From the NCBI GenBank assembly GCA_016859345.1, contig CM029112.1, forward strand, positions 9,621,089 through 9,685,088: DNA of 64,000 nt, given 5' to 3'. Position 1 is the first letter of the stretch. Every line of letters starts with the position of its first letter. Positions 1-11,339 of this stretch are shown one piece after another. Both the position numbers and the translations under genes were made by a program. The notes beneath the pieces were generated by a model that saw only the letters and a list, made by a program, of their open reading frames with translations, did no database searches and was not told the origin of the DNA. This stretch comes from Istiophorus platypterus (taxonomy: Eukaryota; Chordata; Actinopteri; Istiophoriformes; Istiophoridae).

Positions 1-748
1 AGGAGCCTAAGGACTTGTTTCACATTTGTAAAATCTTTTTTCTTTTTGTGAAAATAGCACCCCCCCCCAAAAAAAAAAACTTGAATAGATTATTAGTAAA
101 AGCAGCCAATCTAATGTGTAAACTCATGTACACAGACACATGTGAGGCCAGGTGGCTGGCAAAGGCAGAAATACAATGAGGAAAACTAAGATGCTGAAGA
201 AGAAGAGCAGGGTCTGAAACGATCGAAGTAGTAGTGAAGCGAAACAAGATGAATTAAATGATTTCTCAATCGAATGTTGATAATTGTGATGAAGTACTGA
301 AAGAATATTTCTCATAAAAATGTCTTCAAATATAGATCAAATGAAGAACAAGCGCGCTAATGGCTAAATTATGGTTCTAACACATATCACGGTGAAGGCT
401 TTGGCAGAAGTTTGAAAATTACGGTTTGAAAATTACCGGTTTGAAGAAAGGTAATAGAATAGCAGTAATTTTTTTTTTTTTGAAAGAAGAATTTGAAGAA
501 TAAATAACCAACTGCTCAAATTAAGAAGCTGTTCTCATTGTATGTCAAAAGGTAAAAATAACTTTTCTGCATTTGTTTTGAAGTGAGAAAGTCAGGGACC
601 TCATGATGAATAAAAGTTTCACGAATCTGAAACGTTGTTTTAAAGAGTGTTTAGCTTTTCTGGAATGATAAAATCCAAATTTAAGTTTCACCTCAGCAAT
701 CTCCTGAACTTCTGATTAGTAAGCTTTAAATCAGAAGTTAACTTACCA
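1..748. other. Intergenic, AT-rich, no gene seen
   Basis: No open frame here looks like protein. The stretch has poly-C/poly-A and poly-T tracts (about 61-79 and 470-481) and otherwise unremarkable AT-rich sequence leading into the retroelement remnant that follows. Confidence 0.6.
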
Positions 749-1640
749 GTGTCTGCTGGTCGTCCTGGTCTGGTGGCCGTTTGTGTGGCCGCACTGTCAC
801 GGAGGAGCCGGCTGGCGTTATTCCTGGTTCACATGGCATCATGGAGGAAAAACAAGCCACGCCGCTGCAGCTCGAATCCCTTCTCCACTGAGTCCGCACC
901 CGGTTCTAAGTTGGATGCTCAGTCAGAAGTTTGTCTTGCTCGCCACCAGTTAGAAAAGGAGGAACGGGAAAAAACAGAGGGTATTTCAGCTCCACAGGGA
1001 GTTGAATAAGTTAGAGGCAGAGACAGTTATTAAAATGGAGGAGTTGGAGTTTCAGTCGGTTCTACTGGTGCTGCCGTCAGGCTCTGCAGTTGCATCAGAT
1101 GTTAGTAAAAGCATTCCTTTGGTCCCTGTGTTCTGCAAGCCTGAGCTTGAGACTTATTTTGGTGCGTTTGAACGTATAGCCGCTGCATTAAGCTGGCCGC
1201 AGGATATGATGGCCATTTTGCTACAGTGCAAATGAATTGGTAAAGCTCAGGAAGCTTGCTCTCCACTTTCTGCCACAGATAGCCCGGTGATGAAAAAAAC
1301 TTGAGAGTGGTATTCTATGAGCATATGAACTGGTGCCAGGAGCTTATCAACACCGTTTCAGGGGTCTTGATAAAAAAAAAAAAAAGACTAAAAAACAGTT
1401 AGACACATTCTGATTTTGCAGGGGAGGAAGGGATTTCTTGTTGATTGGTAGTGTTTGGCTTGTAAGGTTAATGATTTCATCTCCATACCGAAGTTAATTT
1501 TGTTGGAAGAATTTAAAAGCTGTGTCTGAGCATATCGTGACTTATTTAAATGGACAAAAGGTCTCCACTCTGCAGCAGGCTGCCATGGCAGATGAATTTT
1601 CTAGTAGAGAACAAGACAGAGTTATTCACCCTGCTGACAC
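749..1640 (+). pseudogene. Broken Gypsy-type retrotransposon gag (SCAN-like capsid) remnant
   Basis: Conceptual translation in shifting frames shows a basic/charged leader, then pieces typical of the SCAN-like capsid region of fish Gypsy/Metaviridae gag: FGAFERIAAALSW near 1160-1200, GKAQEA near 1240, YELVPGAY near 1317-1345, and LLEEFKSC near 1503-1525, in the order expected for that fold. Several frameshifts and stops (for example after 1009 and after 1235) and a poly-A tract near 1373-1384 interrupt the frame, so this is a dead copy. No long terminal repeats, protease or reverse transcriptase are visible next to it. The family assignment is by remembered motif pattern, so the class is likely but the exact family is open. 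Confidence 0.65.
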
Positions 1641-3714
1641 TTGAACGCTGGAGAAAAGCTTGGGGTTGCATACTGTTGTATGTTGCATTTTGTTTTTGTT
1701 TCCTATTTGTTTTGGTCTTTTATAAGATTTTTTTGCAATCTATAAAGGTAGGTTCAGAAAGTATGTACTTTTTTTTTTTTACTATGGATAAAAACAACAG
1801 AAAAACTACCTAGAATATCGTATATCTAGTCATCTAGCTTTCATCATCATAAAAACCAAAAGTGTAAGTAATTCATACACTAAAAGAAGGTCATGTCCTG
1901 AAGACTCAGTTCCTCAGTGAAATGTGGAGGGTAGCATCATGAGCAAAGGTTGAGGCTTTACTAAGTATGACAGTGGATCATCTAATTGCCACAACAACAC
2001 ATAAGTCAGGACTAGCTTGGTAGAGAGAGACTAGCTTGTTGCCACACAAACTCAGCCATGAGTGGGTGGTGTACTTAATAGGAGGGAATGAGGATTTGAG
2101 CAGCCACTTGCTAATAAACAGTTGTTATTTTGTGCTTCATTAATACCAGCTGCTTGAGTCAGCCCAGTTGATCTCCATGTCAACACACATTACTAAGTCA
2201 ATCTTGCAGCTTGACTACTTGCTGAGAAACTAATCATAATCGATCGCCCTTCCTCACCAGGGGCATGAGAGCGAGATGGAAACACCCTGCCAGCTTGTCA
2301 AGTGCCAGAAACACTCATTCAAAAAGACATTTTGATGTCATGGTCTCTTGGCACATTCTGGGCATTTGTCCATCACTTTGAACAGTAAATGAAAGTGCGG
2401 CAGATGCCATCAGTCATTATGAAAAGCCTGTCATGGCACCTCTCCATTGTAGCTCACAGTATCAACTCCACCTGATACTTCAAGGGTGATGGGGGAAATG
2501 CTGTCGTCAGTTTCCAGCTGGCAAACGGGGGGTGAGGCTGTTGTCTGAGCTGAGCTGATAAATGACACATTAGATACATCGCTGTCTTAAACATATGAAG
2601 TAAGAAGACTCCTGGTCAACAGTCTCTAAATTAAATTTTTCAACAACTGCAGGATAAGCTCTGGAAAATCTCAAAGCCTTGATGTCGTATGTTTCAGCTG
2701 GAATGTCAGGAAATTCGACACATGTATAGCAACTTATTTAAAAGAAACTGGACATGTAATGTAATATTTTACTTTGATAATAATCTTAGCATCAACACTT
2801 AAGTGGTTTGTATGTGTTACCTGGGCATATGAGGCTGGCAATGTTCCAAAGTAAAGCTGACATCGAAGAGAGATGTGGCTCCTGAGATAATATAAATCGA
2901 TGACCTCTGAGCACAGCCACCTCCTTGGACCCAGTTGGCGAGTCTAAATCAGGATAGCCAAACATAATGGGCCATTTATTTCTTTCGTTTTTCATATCAG
3001 TGCTGCTGGAGTCACCTCCGGCCCAAAGGTCTCCGACACTCCAGATGGCTAGTCTGTCCTTGAGTGGCTCTAGCATAAAAGTTAAAGAAGTGGGTCTCTG
3101 AAATGGATGCTCATTCAAATCTCTCGACAGGAGGCCTGGGTGTGGAAGTGAGTGAGAAACACCCTTACTTCTGTCAACAGCTACTCTCACAAGGTGCCCT
3201 TAAGTAAGGGCATTAAATCTTCAGCCGGTCTAATTCTGCTGCTTAGTGGTTAAAAAATGTCAGAGAGACTCTTTGTCTGTGTGAGGGTGAATGGTGTTTA
3301 AAACTGTGCTGATGCTTGCACAAGAATAAGAGTCTGCACTCCTGCTTGCCCAAAAAGGGACTAAGCCATCTAGCGGCCATGGAAAAAATAGCTGTTTGTT
3401 TACTATCAACAGTAAATGTCGGTTCCTTTTTACCATGACCACGATCATTCCCCAACCTTACCCAAGTAATAATTATTGTAATCATAATGCAGAAGGTCCT
3501 CTAACCTTAATGAAGTAGAAATTTTGACTCAAACCCAGATGTTTTTCCTTTAGTGCCTTTATTCCAAACCATAGTCTTTACTTAAACCAAACCAAAGCTT
3601 TGAAATTCATGGTCAGATCAGAAAATGCTTTTATGTGTAGAGCAGGAGGGCAGTTACAAAAAGCATACTTTGTTGTTTAATTTGGAGAATCTGCTTAAGA
3701 TATTTGACAAGGGG
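1641..3714. other. Intergenic, no gene recognised
   Basis: This is AT-rich sequence without splice-bounded coding blocks. An uninterrupted 132-codon frame on the minus strand (2792-3190) resembles no family I know and has no supporting exon neighbours. I treat it as chance. Confidence 0.5.
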
Positions 3715-4075
3715 GATGGCGGCGGTAGTGGAAAAGCTCAGGGATCACCAATGTATTACAATTCATCATGAGGGCGGAGTGAATATATGTACCGAATCTG
3801 ACTGGTAATCCAGTCAATAGTTGTTAATAAATTTCGCCAAAAATGACAAATGGTGCTTAAGGAAAAGTCAGAGGATCACCAAAGTAAACTGGGTGCACTG
3901 TCTGTGAACCATGGAAAAAAAAAAATTTGTTCCAATCTATCATGCAGATGCTGAGATGTTTCACAGGATAAGCAGGAAAAATAGACTTGCTGACGGCACA
4001 AGATGAAAAGTCATGGGAACACCAGAGCGCAAAATTTCATGGCAGTCTACCCAACAGTTCTTAGAATGAAGTCAC
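3715..4075. repeat. Old dispersed fish repeat with three internal sub-repeats
   Basis: Three diverged units begin with similar words: AAAAGCTCAGGGATCACC at 3731, AAAAGTCAGAGGATCACC at 3862 and AAAAGTCATGGGAACACC at 4005, about 131 and 143 bases apart. The first and last share a later segment (GTAATCCAGTCAATAGTTGT near 3804; GCAGTCTACCCAACAGTT near 4041). The wording matches a repeat common in spiny-rayed fish genomes. I cannot name the family without a library search. Confidence 0.65.
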
Positions 4076-5690
4076 ACACAAGCTCTTTCACCTACCAAGG
4101 CCTCTCCCTGCTAATATCTTTTTCCTCCCTTCTCCCTTTTTCTCTCTTTGTCACCCCCGATGGTTACATACTTCCTGCCAATTAGAGCTTGCTTCCCACC
4201 CTGTTGGTAGGAGTGATATAGAGATGTGGGGTACTGGAGCAGAGCCCCTGGGGGATGGCTAAGTTAAAATATGAGTGTCTTGCCAATCCCGATGAAATGC
4301 TGGAGTCGCCTGTTTCTCAGTTTGCCCTGCCCAACACCATATATCAGCAGGCACTGCTATATCTTCTCTGACAGGTTCAGTAAATCTCTCACTGTTTTTA
4401 CTGTTTAAACTGTTACTCATTGCTTATCTTGAGTCATCCTCCCAAGGCAGGTTGCGGAGGAACATTGTGGATGTTAAGCCAAGCACTCTTAGGCCTAATT
4501 CTTAAGTGATGGAACTCTAATTACAACTTTCCAACATGTGATTTCCCAGGATATTTCATATTCCTTGGAACATACACACTTTTATGATGGAGCAGGGCAA
4601 ATGACAGAATCATACATTTCATGCCCGTACTCATTTCATATGCATATTGCATTTATCAGCTTACTTTGGACTATGCAGCTATTCATTTCATTTTATCTGA
4701 TTTTAACTAATTTCACCAACCTGAATATAATTTGAGCCCAATTAATCAACCATCTTGTTGATGCAAGATAATTACTTTCCGGGGTGCTTTTAGCTGTCAT
4801 GTTAGTGCCGCACATACATCCACCCCTCCACCTGTGTGATGAAGCGCCAGGTTCCATCGAGTGAGCTCCACAGAAATCATGATCCAGGCTGCATTTCTTC
4901 TGCTCTTCAGCCGAATGTCTGTCTGAAGGAGATGTCTCTTTGGTTGCTCAGTCAATTCACGATCAGCACTGCCAGTGTGTAGACTACATCAAGGGATCAA
5001 AGGGAAATTCCTACACTGAAAGAAAGGATGGCAACTCCTTTGCACAGGGTGCTTTGTATTCCCCAGTAGTAATTTCTATCATTAAGGGTGCCATATGGAG
5101 TTTTCTCGTCAACAAACAAAAATTATGTTTGCATTTAGTATTTCTCACCAAATCACAATGTGTTTATCCATGAGCTTCAACAAGCATGTTGAATGCATTT
5201 CCTTCCTCCAAAAACAAACAAACAAACAAAAAAACACATTTTATCTTTTTAATGTTTGTCAGCTAGAAATCTTCTTCCTCAATGCCTGTCTTGACAATTT
5301 TTGCTGTATCTTTTTGCATTACCACCACCAACCGTCAGTTAATTGAATACTGTGAGACAGCCCAGTAGGATGAGAATCAAATCACCTGCACGCTCATCTT
5401 CATGCACGATATTAAACAGGGAACCGCTTGAAAAAACATTGTTGCATGGTGCTACTAGTGGCCAAAAGCTCCACAGAGCACATTTAAGTAAATTAGAAAA
5501 TAAAATCTTATCAACACCTCTCACTTTTATCTAAATTAATCTCCTTCTCAGTTATTTATATATAGAATATGTCCATGCTTCCAAAGGCATTGGCAGATTC
5601 ACATGAGTCCATTACTGCACCTTTGCACAGTGTGTTTGTGTGCACATATTGGCGGGAGTGTGTATGTATAAGTTGGTATCTGCGAGTAAA
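4076..5690. other. Intergenic, no gene recognised
   Basis: AT-rich DNA with a small CAAA tandem run near 5210-5235. No coding exon with credible splice sites was found. Confidence 0.5.
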
Positions 5691-5699
5691 GAAGCTATC

Positions 5700-5840
5700 A
5701 GCAGCAGTAATCTAATTATCCTGACACTAAGTGAGGGGCACAGGGGGATTATGGAGGTTAAGTACTGCATTCCATTTGCAGTCTGACACTTATCACCCCT
5801 ATCAATTCATTATCTGTAATTATCCTGATATTAGTTGAAA
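5700..5840. promoter_or_regulatory. Candidate homeodomain-rich regulatory element
   Basis: The exact 12-mer TAATTATCCTGA occurs at 5713-5724 and again at 5817-5828, 104 bases apart, with a GGATTA core between them (near 5747). TAATTA is a generic homeodomain core and GGATTA a bicoid/Otx-type core. Low-complexity sequence is absent here, unlike the surroundings. Calling it an enhancer is inference from motif density alone. Confidence 0.3.
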
Positions 5841-7140
5841 AGTCCAACAAATTCTATGAGACTGTAAGAACCAAAGACTGTGCTGTACTTTAGGCGCTTT
5901 GAATATAAGATGCTCAAATCCCCAAAAATAGCTTCATTTCCACACTCCCAACAATTGACTAACAGGATGCAGTGCAGCAGGGGAAGATGGGGATTAAGCC
6001 GAATTGTTACTGGGGTTTGTATCAGCGCACAATCCGGGTATGGGAGTCAGAGTGAGTAGGAGGCAAAAAAAAAAAGAAAAATGTAAGTCGCCCTGAGGTG
6101 CAGAGGGGTCTACTTAGCACATGAATAATGTAATGAAATAGCTTGTGATTTATTCCACAGTAAACACAACCAGAGTGTCTTCAGACAGTGGGAGTTTGTA
6201 GGTGGCTGTGTGTTTTGACATCTCCGTACATTGCTTGTGTGCACATCGGCGTCTGGATGCAATACGTGCCACCGAGTGTATGTTTAAGTGCTAGCCCTGT
6301 GCGAGGGCCTGGCTGAGCTCATCATAGGTGAGTGCTGCGTGTGGGTTGCTGCCTCCTGTCCTCCATAATTCCAACTCCCCAGCCTGTCCCCGAATCTCAC
6401 GGCAGTTTCATGTCATTCATTAATGGATGCCCCAGGGCCAACAATAGCTCACTACAGCCTTTTATTACTGTCACTTCACTCTCAGAGCCGTCAAGGTCAA
6501 ATCTGCTTCACTGTCGTTCACCTGTCACACTCAGCCTGCTGACATTTGTGTTATAGGGAGCAAGAGGGAATGTGTGTGTATGTGTGTTAGGGGATAAAAG
6601 AGGAAGAGGGTGAAAGAAGGAAAGAGACAGAATGACAGAGAGTAGAAGGAAGGGAAATAATAAAATGTCAGGAGACCTGCCATGTGAACAGATGTAGCCT
6701 GTTCGCTGTCCTTGATTAACCGTGATGAGTATAGCTCCCATGAGAATGCAATTTGTAAGTAAAAAAATAAATGCAATCTGTTTCCTTGGGAGAATTTTTA
6801 ATCACAGGATCATTGGGTTTTTAAAAGAGGTAAGTATTTTTCAAAGATAGTCAAAGAAAATGAAATCAAATGTTGCATATGCTGCAAACAGGAAAAGAAA
6901 TTCATTTTAAATCTGATCAATTAAAATTTGTTATAATTTTTTGATAATAAATAATAACTGTGAGGAGCCATGTTTCATTCACCTTGGAAAGTTTTTAATT
7001 AGGTGTGTCATATGACACTATTTCCTATATCGTTATTTTAGGTGTGGCCTATTGGCCTATTCGATAATGGCTGCCCACATATTCTCCTCTACTCTAGGAG
7101 ATCCTAAGTTGATATAAATGGGGTGAACAATAGAGAAACA
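5841..7140. other. Intergenic, no gene recognised
   Basis: AT-rich spacer with purine-rich runs (for example 6580-6660). No supported exon, RNA gene or complete mobile element is seen. Confidence 0.5.
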
Positions 7141-7149
7141 CCTATCTGG

Positions 7150-7260
7150 ATAAAGCAGCACAGTTCAACAGAACAACAAACACTATAACCTCCAAAATGA
7201 CCATTAAGTTGATTCACAACCTTATTGGAAGGCTGCTGTATCAGACTAAGCATAATTACT
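7150..7260 (+). repeat. Probable diverged copy of a dispersed fish repeat
   Basis: The words AACCTCCAAAATGACCAT and CTGTATCAGACTAAG follow the same order as in the better copies at 37999-38160 and 42220-42408 (CCAGAACGACCAT and CTGTATCAGG there). The similarity is partial, so the assignment is tentative. Confidence 0.4.
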
Positions 7261-7269
7261 GAACACAAT

Positions 7270-8252
7270 TACCCTGGATATTCGTACTCCAATAATCTAA
7301 ATGAGTTCAGTCTGAAATGTACCGGGCAAAACTCTTGTTCTCCCTGATGACTGCACTTACACAAGTCTAATTGTTGTTTCTGAGTATTTATGCAAGCACA
7401 TGGTCTGTATACATTATGTGACTGTTGGTACGAATTACTCGGTTGGCTGCGTGTTCTGACGTTAATGCGACTGGCCTCAGACTTGTTGTTATAAGGATGG
7501 TCAGGTGTTGTCAATGTGACATACATGTGTCTGTATTGCATTCCCTGGAAAAGCCCTCACTGTGCTAGAAATACTCATAAATTTTCTTTATTTTAGGTTT
7601 GACTTACCATCCAAGTTTATAGACCTCCATTCCAGGTATGAGATAGAATCATTTCAATCTTACAACAAAATCTACACATTGATTTCTCCTTAAGATAAGA
7701 AAAGAAAAACTGTTGTATTTTTCAGAAACTTAAATACTTAGAGCTGTTTTAATTACGTCATTATTCACGCATTTGTGTTGCATTGGTCATTATCTTTGCT
7801 TCCAAACCTTGTCTGTCTTAAAGGCCTGTGACAACTAGGCCTGACAAAAAAAAACCTACTGTGTTTAATTTCATGCTCAGTCCGGAAAAATGCTTCCTTG
7901 GTGTTATGAGCATTTTGGGTTTGTGTTAACAGAGAAAAAGTCTGTTGATGGTGACATTTGAGGTTGTCGTGCTTTTTTGAAGGGTAGAATTTTTTCCCAG
8001 AATCGTTGTTCAGGCTGACTCTATTCCTTGTCTCGTGAACTAGGGAGATGATGGAGCAGGCTGGAGAAAACGCCTCAGGAGGTGCAAGTATGACATCAAG
8101 CATTATATCTGAAAGTTGGTCAGACTATTTGCAGAGAGTATCAGCAAACGCTGCATGCAGAAAGAACTTCAGACTTAACTTGAGATAGTAGGAAACTTGT
8201 ACAATGTTCAGGACAGGCTGACAGCCAATTATCAGCATCTTTTGCTCTTCAG
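7270..8252. other. Intergenic, no gene recognised
   Basis: No recognisable coding content. A 112-codon minus-strand frame (7765-8103) has no family resemblance. Confidence 0.45.
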
Positions 8253-8699
8253 AATTCCTTTTGTACATCCTCAATTTCCAGTTCTGGACTCAAAAAGGAG
8301 ATCATTTTTCCAGACAGTGATTTCTTCAAATATCTCATCTCCCGGTGTCTATGTGTGTTTTTAACAGGCAGGCCCATGGGATTACAGTCTTGCAAGCCTT
8401 GCAACTCCTGCCTACAAAGTAAGGAAGAATGCAGAACGGTTGGTGGCTGCTCGTGTGTGTGCAACGACTGGGGATATTGCTCTGACCGCTGCTGTGACAT
8501 CTGCTGCCAGATGTGTTTGCACGTGTACTCTGGCTTGTGTTCAGGAGACTGCAGCTACACCTTCTGTACTCTCTGCCTCAGCCTGGCACACAACTGTATC
8601 TCACTTTGTACCACACAACAAACGGAAACATCAGAGGCAAACAGTAAGTCTGTTATTCAAGATTCTGTTACTCAAAATGCAAAATCCAACCACTTATAG
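8253..8699 (+). other. Unexplained open stretch, exon-like, cysteine-rich in one frame
   Basis: Two frames stay open together. One runs from an acceptor-like TTGCTCTTCAG ending at 8252 to a stop at 8697-8699 and encodes a segment with about 20 cysteines between 8380 and 8620. The other is alanine/threonine-rich and is open from a good acceptor (TTTTTAACAG ending at 8367) through a strong donor (ACA|GTAAGT at 8643/8644). That interval, 8368-8643, is exactly 276 bases. I recognise neither protein and could not find a convincing partner exon. It could be an exon of an unannotated gene, a decayed exon, or chance. Confidence 0.25.
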
Positions 8700-11140
8700 G
8701 TGACTTAATTGAATTACTATTTTATCTCTTTGATCTGTTTTAGTGGCTATGATAGATCCAGAACAACAAGTCTAGTGAAAATGTGACAGACATGTGACCA
8801 AATCCAAAAGATATATTAATTTCAGAACCCATAGCTACACCAGGTGAATTAAATTCATCCACACAGCATTTTTTTTTTGTTTGCCTGGGAACCCTGACAT
8901 GTGCTGTGGGATTTTAATGCAACTGGGTCCTGTGTTTAATCAAAGACGAGATTAATGCCAGTTTAAGCTGCACTGTAACTAAATGAGAAGATTTTTCATT
9001 TGAGCTATTTAATCCACATTGACCTCTAAAATTCCTGCCAAGCGTACTGTGGAACAGATCCAGCCATTTGTATTGTTCACTTCCAAGTGCATTTCAGTGA
9101 TAGTATAAGTGCATTTCAGTGATAGTATAAGTGCATTTCAGTGGTGCAGAGCTCTTTGATCCCAAGATGTGCTGACAATAACAGAGGTCTCATAATGCCT
9201 TTAACTAGAAACAATAATCACCCTCTAACTTACAAGGGTCAAAACTAGGCTTTTGTATGTGAGTCATATTAAATTATCTTGAGTTGACCTATGAGTGGTA
9301 AATCAAAGCTTCGCCAATCCTGATTTCAATAATCACTATCACATTGCCAAACCAAGGGTTTGTTTTTTTTGTCTCATTTGCATTAAATGCAAAGTTGGAT
9401 TTCGTCTAACAGTGCGCCTGCTGTGGGTTTTTCTTGTCTGCTTTGCAGGAAAGAAAAAAAAAAACCAGAATCTACATGTTTTGTATTTGATGATCAGTGT
9501 AGTGCTTGTTCGCTCTGTACAGGCTGATCTGGCGACAAAAACAACAGCTAGACAGCTTTTCTAGATGGAAAAACTGGAGAAACTTCTATTGCGGTTAAAG
9601 AAGGAGAAGTCTCAAGCATTCGGAGCAGCACAGTTAGGGTAAAAGGAAAAAATGTTCAGTTCGCTAGATGTACAGTATGTTCTCAAAATGAGAATGAGAA
9701 TTCATAACCTTAAACCTGTGATTAAACATATTTGCCACAAGCTGTAAACACTCCCCCATCTAACATCGAGCTATATGCTTTATAATTAGAAGACAGAGCA
9801 GAGAAACTTTAAAAGACAGAAGGCCAGTCATACTTCAAGGGAAGCTGGATTAGCTGGCTTAGCCTCAGGCTTGGGCAGTAGGTGGGTTAGTGTGGACGGA
9901 TTTGAGTCACAAAGTGTAAAGAGGGAGAGAGTTTAGATACAGTATGTATAGGGACCATTGTTAGAGACGAAAACTGCGAAAAGTGCATTTAGGGAAGAGG
10001 CGAGACAGTCATGTAATTGAGCTGCCATTGTGCAGATGGAGATCTTAGGTTCAGAGGTGGTAAAAGTCTTGACCAGAGCTGTTAGAGAAGCAGAATGGAG
10101 GTCTGTCAAGTTTTCTGAAAAGTGACGGTCTGGGCAGTGTTAGCGCTAATTGAGAACAATTTTCCAAGTGAAAAGGAATTGGCATTGTGGTCTGAGAGAG
10201 AGATAGAGAGGGCAGTTGGACTAAGTGGATGGCGAGCAGCGGAGCTGAATGATCCAGGGCGTGATCCGCTGTTGTGTGTGAGGAAAGTAGGCTTGCTGTT
10301 AAGTTATTAAGTCTCAAAATCAAAAGCCAGAAAGTGCGCATGAATGTTGAGGCCAGCAAGCAGTAAAAGGGTTTGTTCATATATTCACTGGAGTAATAAC
10401 ACTGAAAAAATACAATGATAGACATCCGTCTCAGTATAACATATAGAAAATAAAGCTGGATAAATAGATTCAAATGGCTGAAATAGGAAACAAACACCTG
10501 AATATAATTTACAACTATGTTATACTGGGAATATGTTTGAGACAGAACTGAAAACCATTAGCAAATATAAATCATAGCATACAGAGTAGAAACATGAAAT
10601 TTATAAATCCAACAAATTATAATGAATACGTAAAACAAGAGATACCCTGAATGAGTTGATATAACAATAAAACAATAAAAGCCACCGTGGAAAAAACCTG
10701 CAATTACAGCAGTAGAAACAAAAGTGGAACACACAGACGTTCGGAAAGATGGAAGATTAATTAGGCAAAGGAGGGACAGATTGGAGCCACATGGTAATTT
10801 AAAATGGAGAGAGCAATGTTGATGCAATGGACAAGTGTCAAACTCCATTGTCCCATATGGCAGGTGAGGGAACTATAATTTTGATATGAACAATTTTATT
10901 AGAAATATTTCCTTATTTTAAAATGTATTTGAGAACTTTTTAATTTTAGAAAACTATGATTATACTGTATGTCGTGTGCTGGTGTGTGTTTGGTTTTTCA
11001 ACGGATGAAGTATTTTCGTCTTGGTTTGGTCCAGCGACACCTGTATATTGTGACCGATCGACAGTTGGAATCACTGCGCACCCTAGAGGTCTGGGGTCAT
11101 AATGCAGCTGGAAACCAAACACACAGGCCCCTGTTTTCAC
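8700..11140. other. Intergenic, no gene recognised
   Basis: AT-rich spacer with a short tandem repeat (entered separately). No exon with credible splice sites is seen. Confidence 0.5.
9085..9143. repeat. 22-bp tandem repeat, about 2.7 copies
   Basis: The unit AAGTGCATTTCAGTGATAGTAT is present twice in full (9085 and 9107) and then partially from 9129, with no mismatch in the two full units. The identity suggests a recent small duplication. Confidence 0.85.
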
Positions 11141-11149
11141 TGACCTGCC

Positions 11150-11330
11150 TCTTTATTAACAACTGTTGTAAGACATAGAGAAATCCAATACAACAACAGC
11201 ACCGACTAAAACCTCAAAAATGACCGTAGAGTGATACATGAAGTTTGTCCACAAAGATAAGCCCTGTGTGATGTTGGCATTGTATTGGACTATACAGGGA
11301 AACCTAATACATTTGTAACTCAGTCTATAC
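11150..11330 (+). repeat. Probable diverged copy of a dispersed fish repeat
   Basis: AACCTCAAAAATGACCGT followed about 60-100 bases later by GTATTGGACTATAC matches the order of motifs in the copies at 37999 and 42220. It is partial and diverged. Confidence 0.4.
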
Positions 11331-11339
11331 ACTGGGGCC

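Noticed and set aside
2792..3190. 132-codon open frame on the minus strand
   Set aside because: No family resemblance, no splice-bounded structure and no neighbouring exon; length is within chance for a window this size.
10051..10497. 148-codon open frame on the minus strand
   Set aside because: Composition biased by AT-rich sequence and leucine/serine runs; no recognised domain or splice support.
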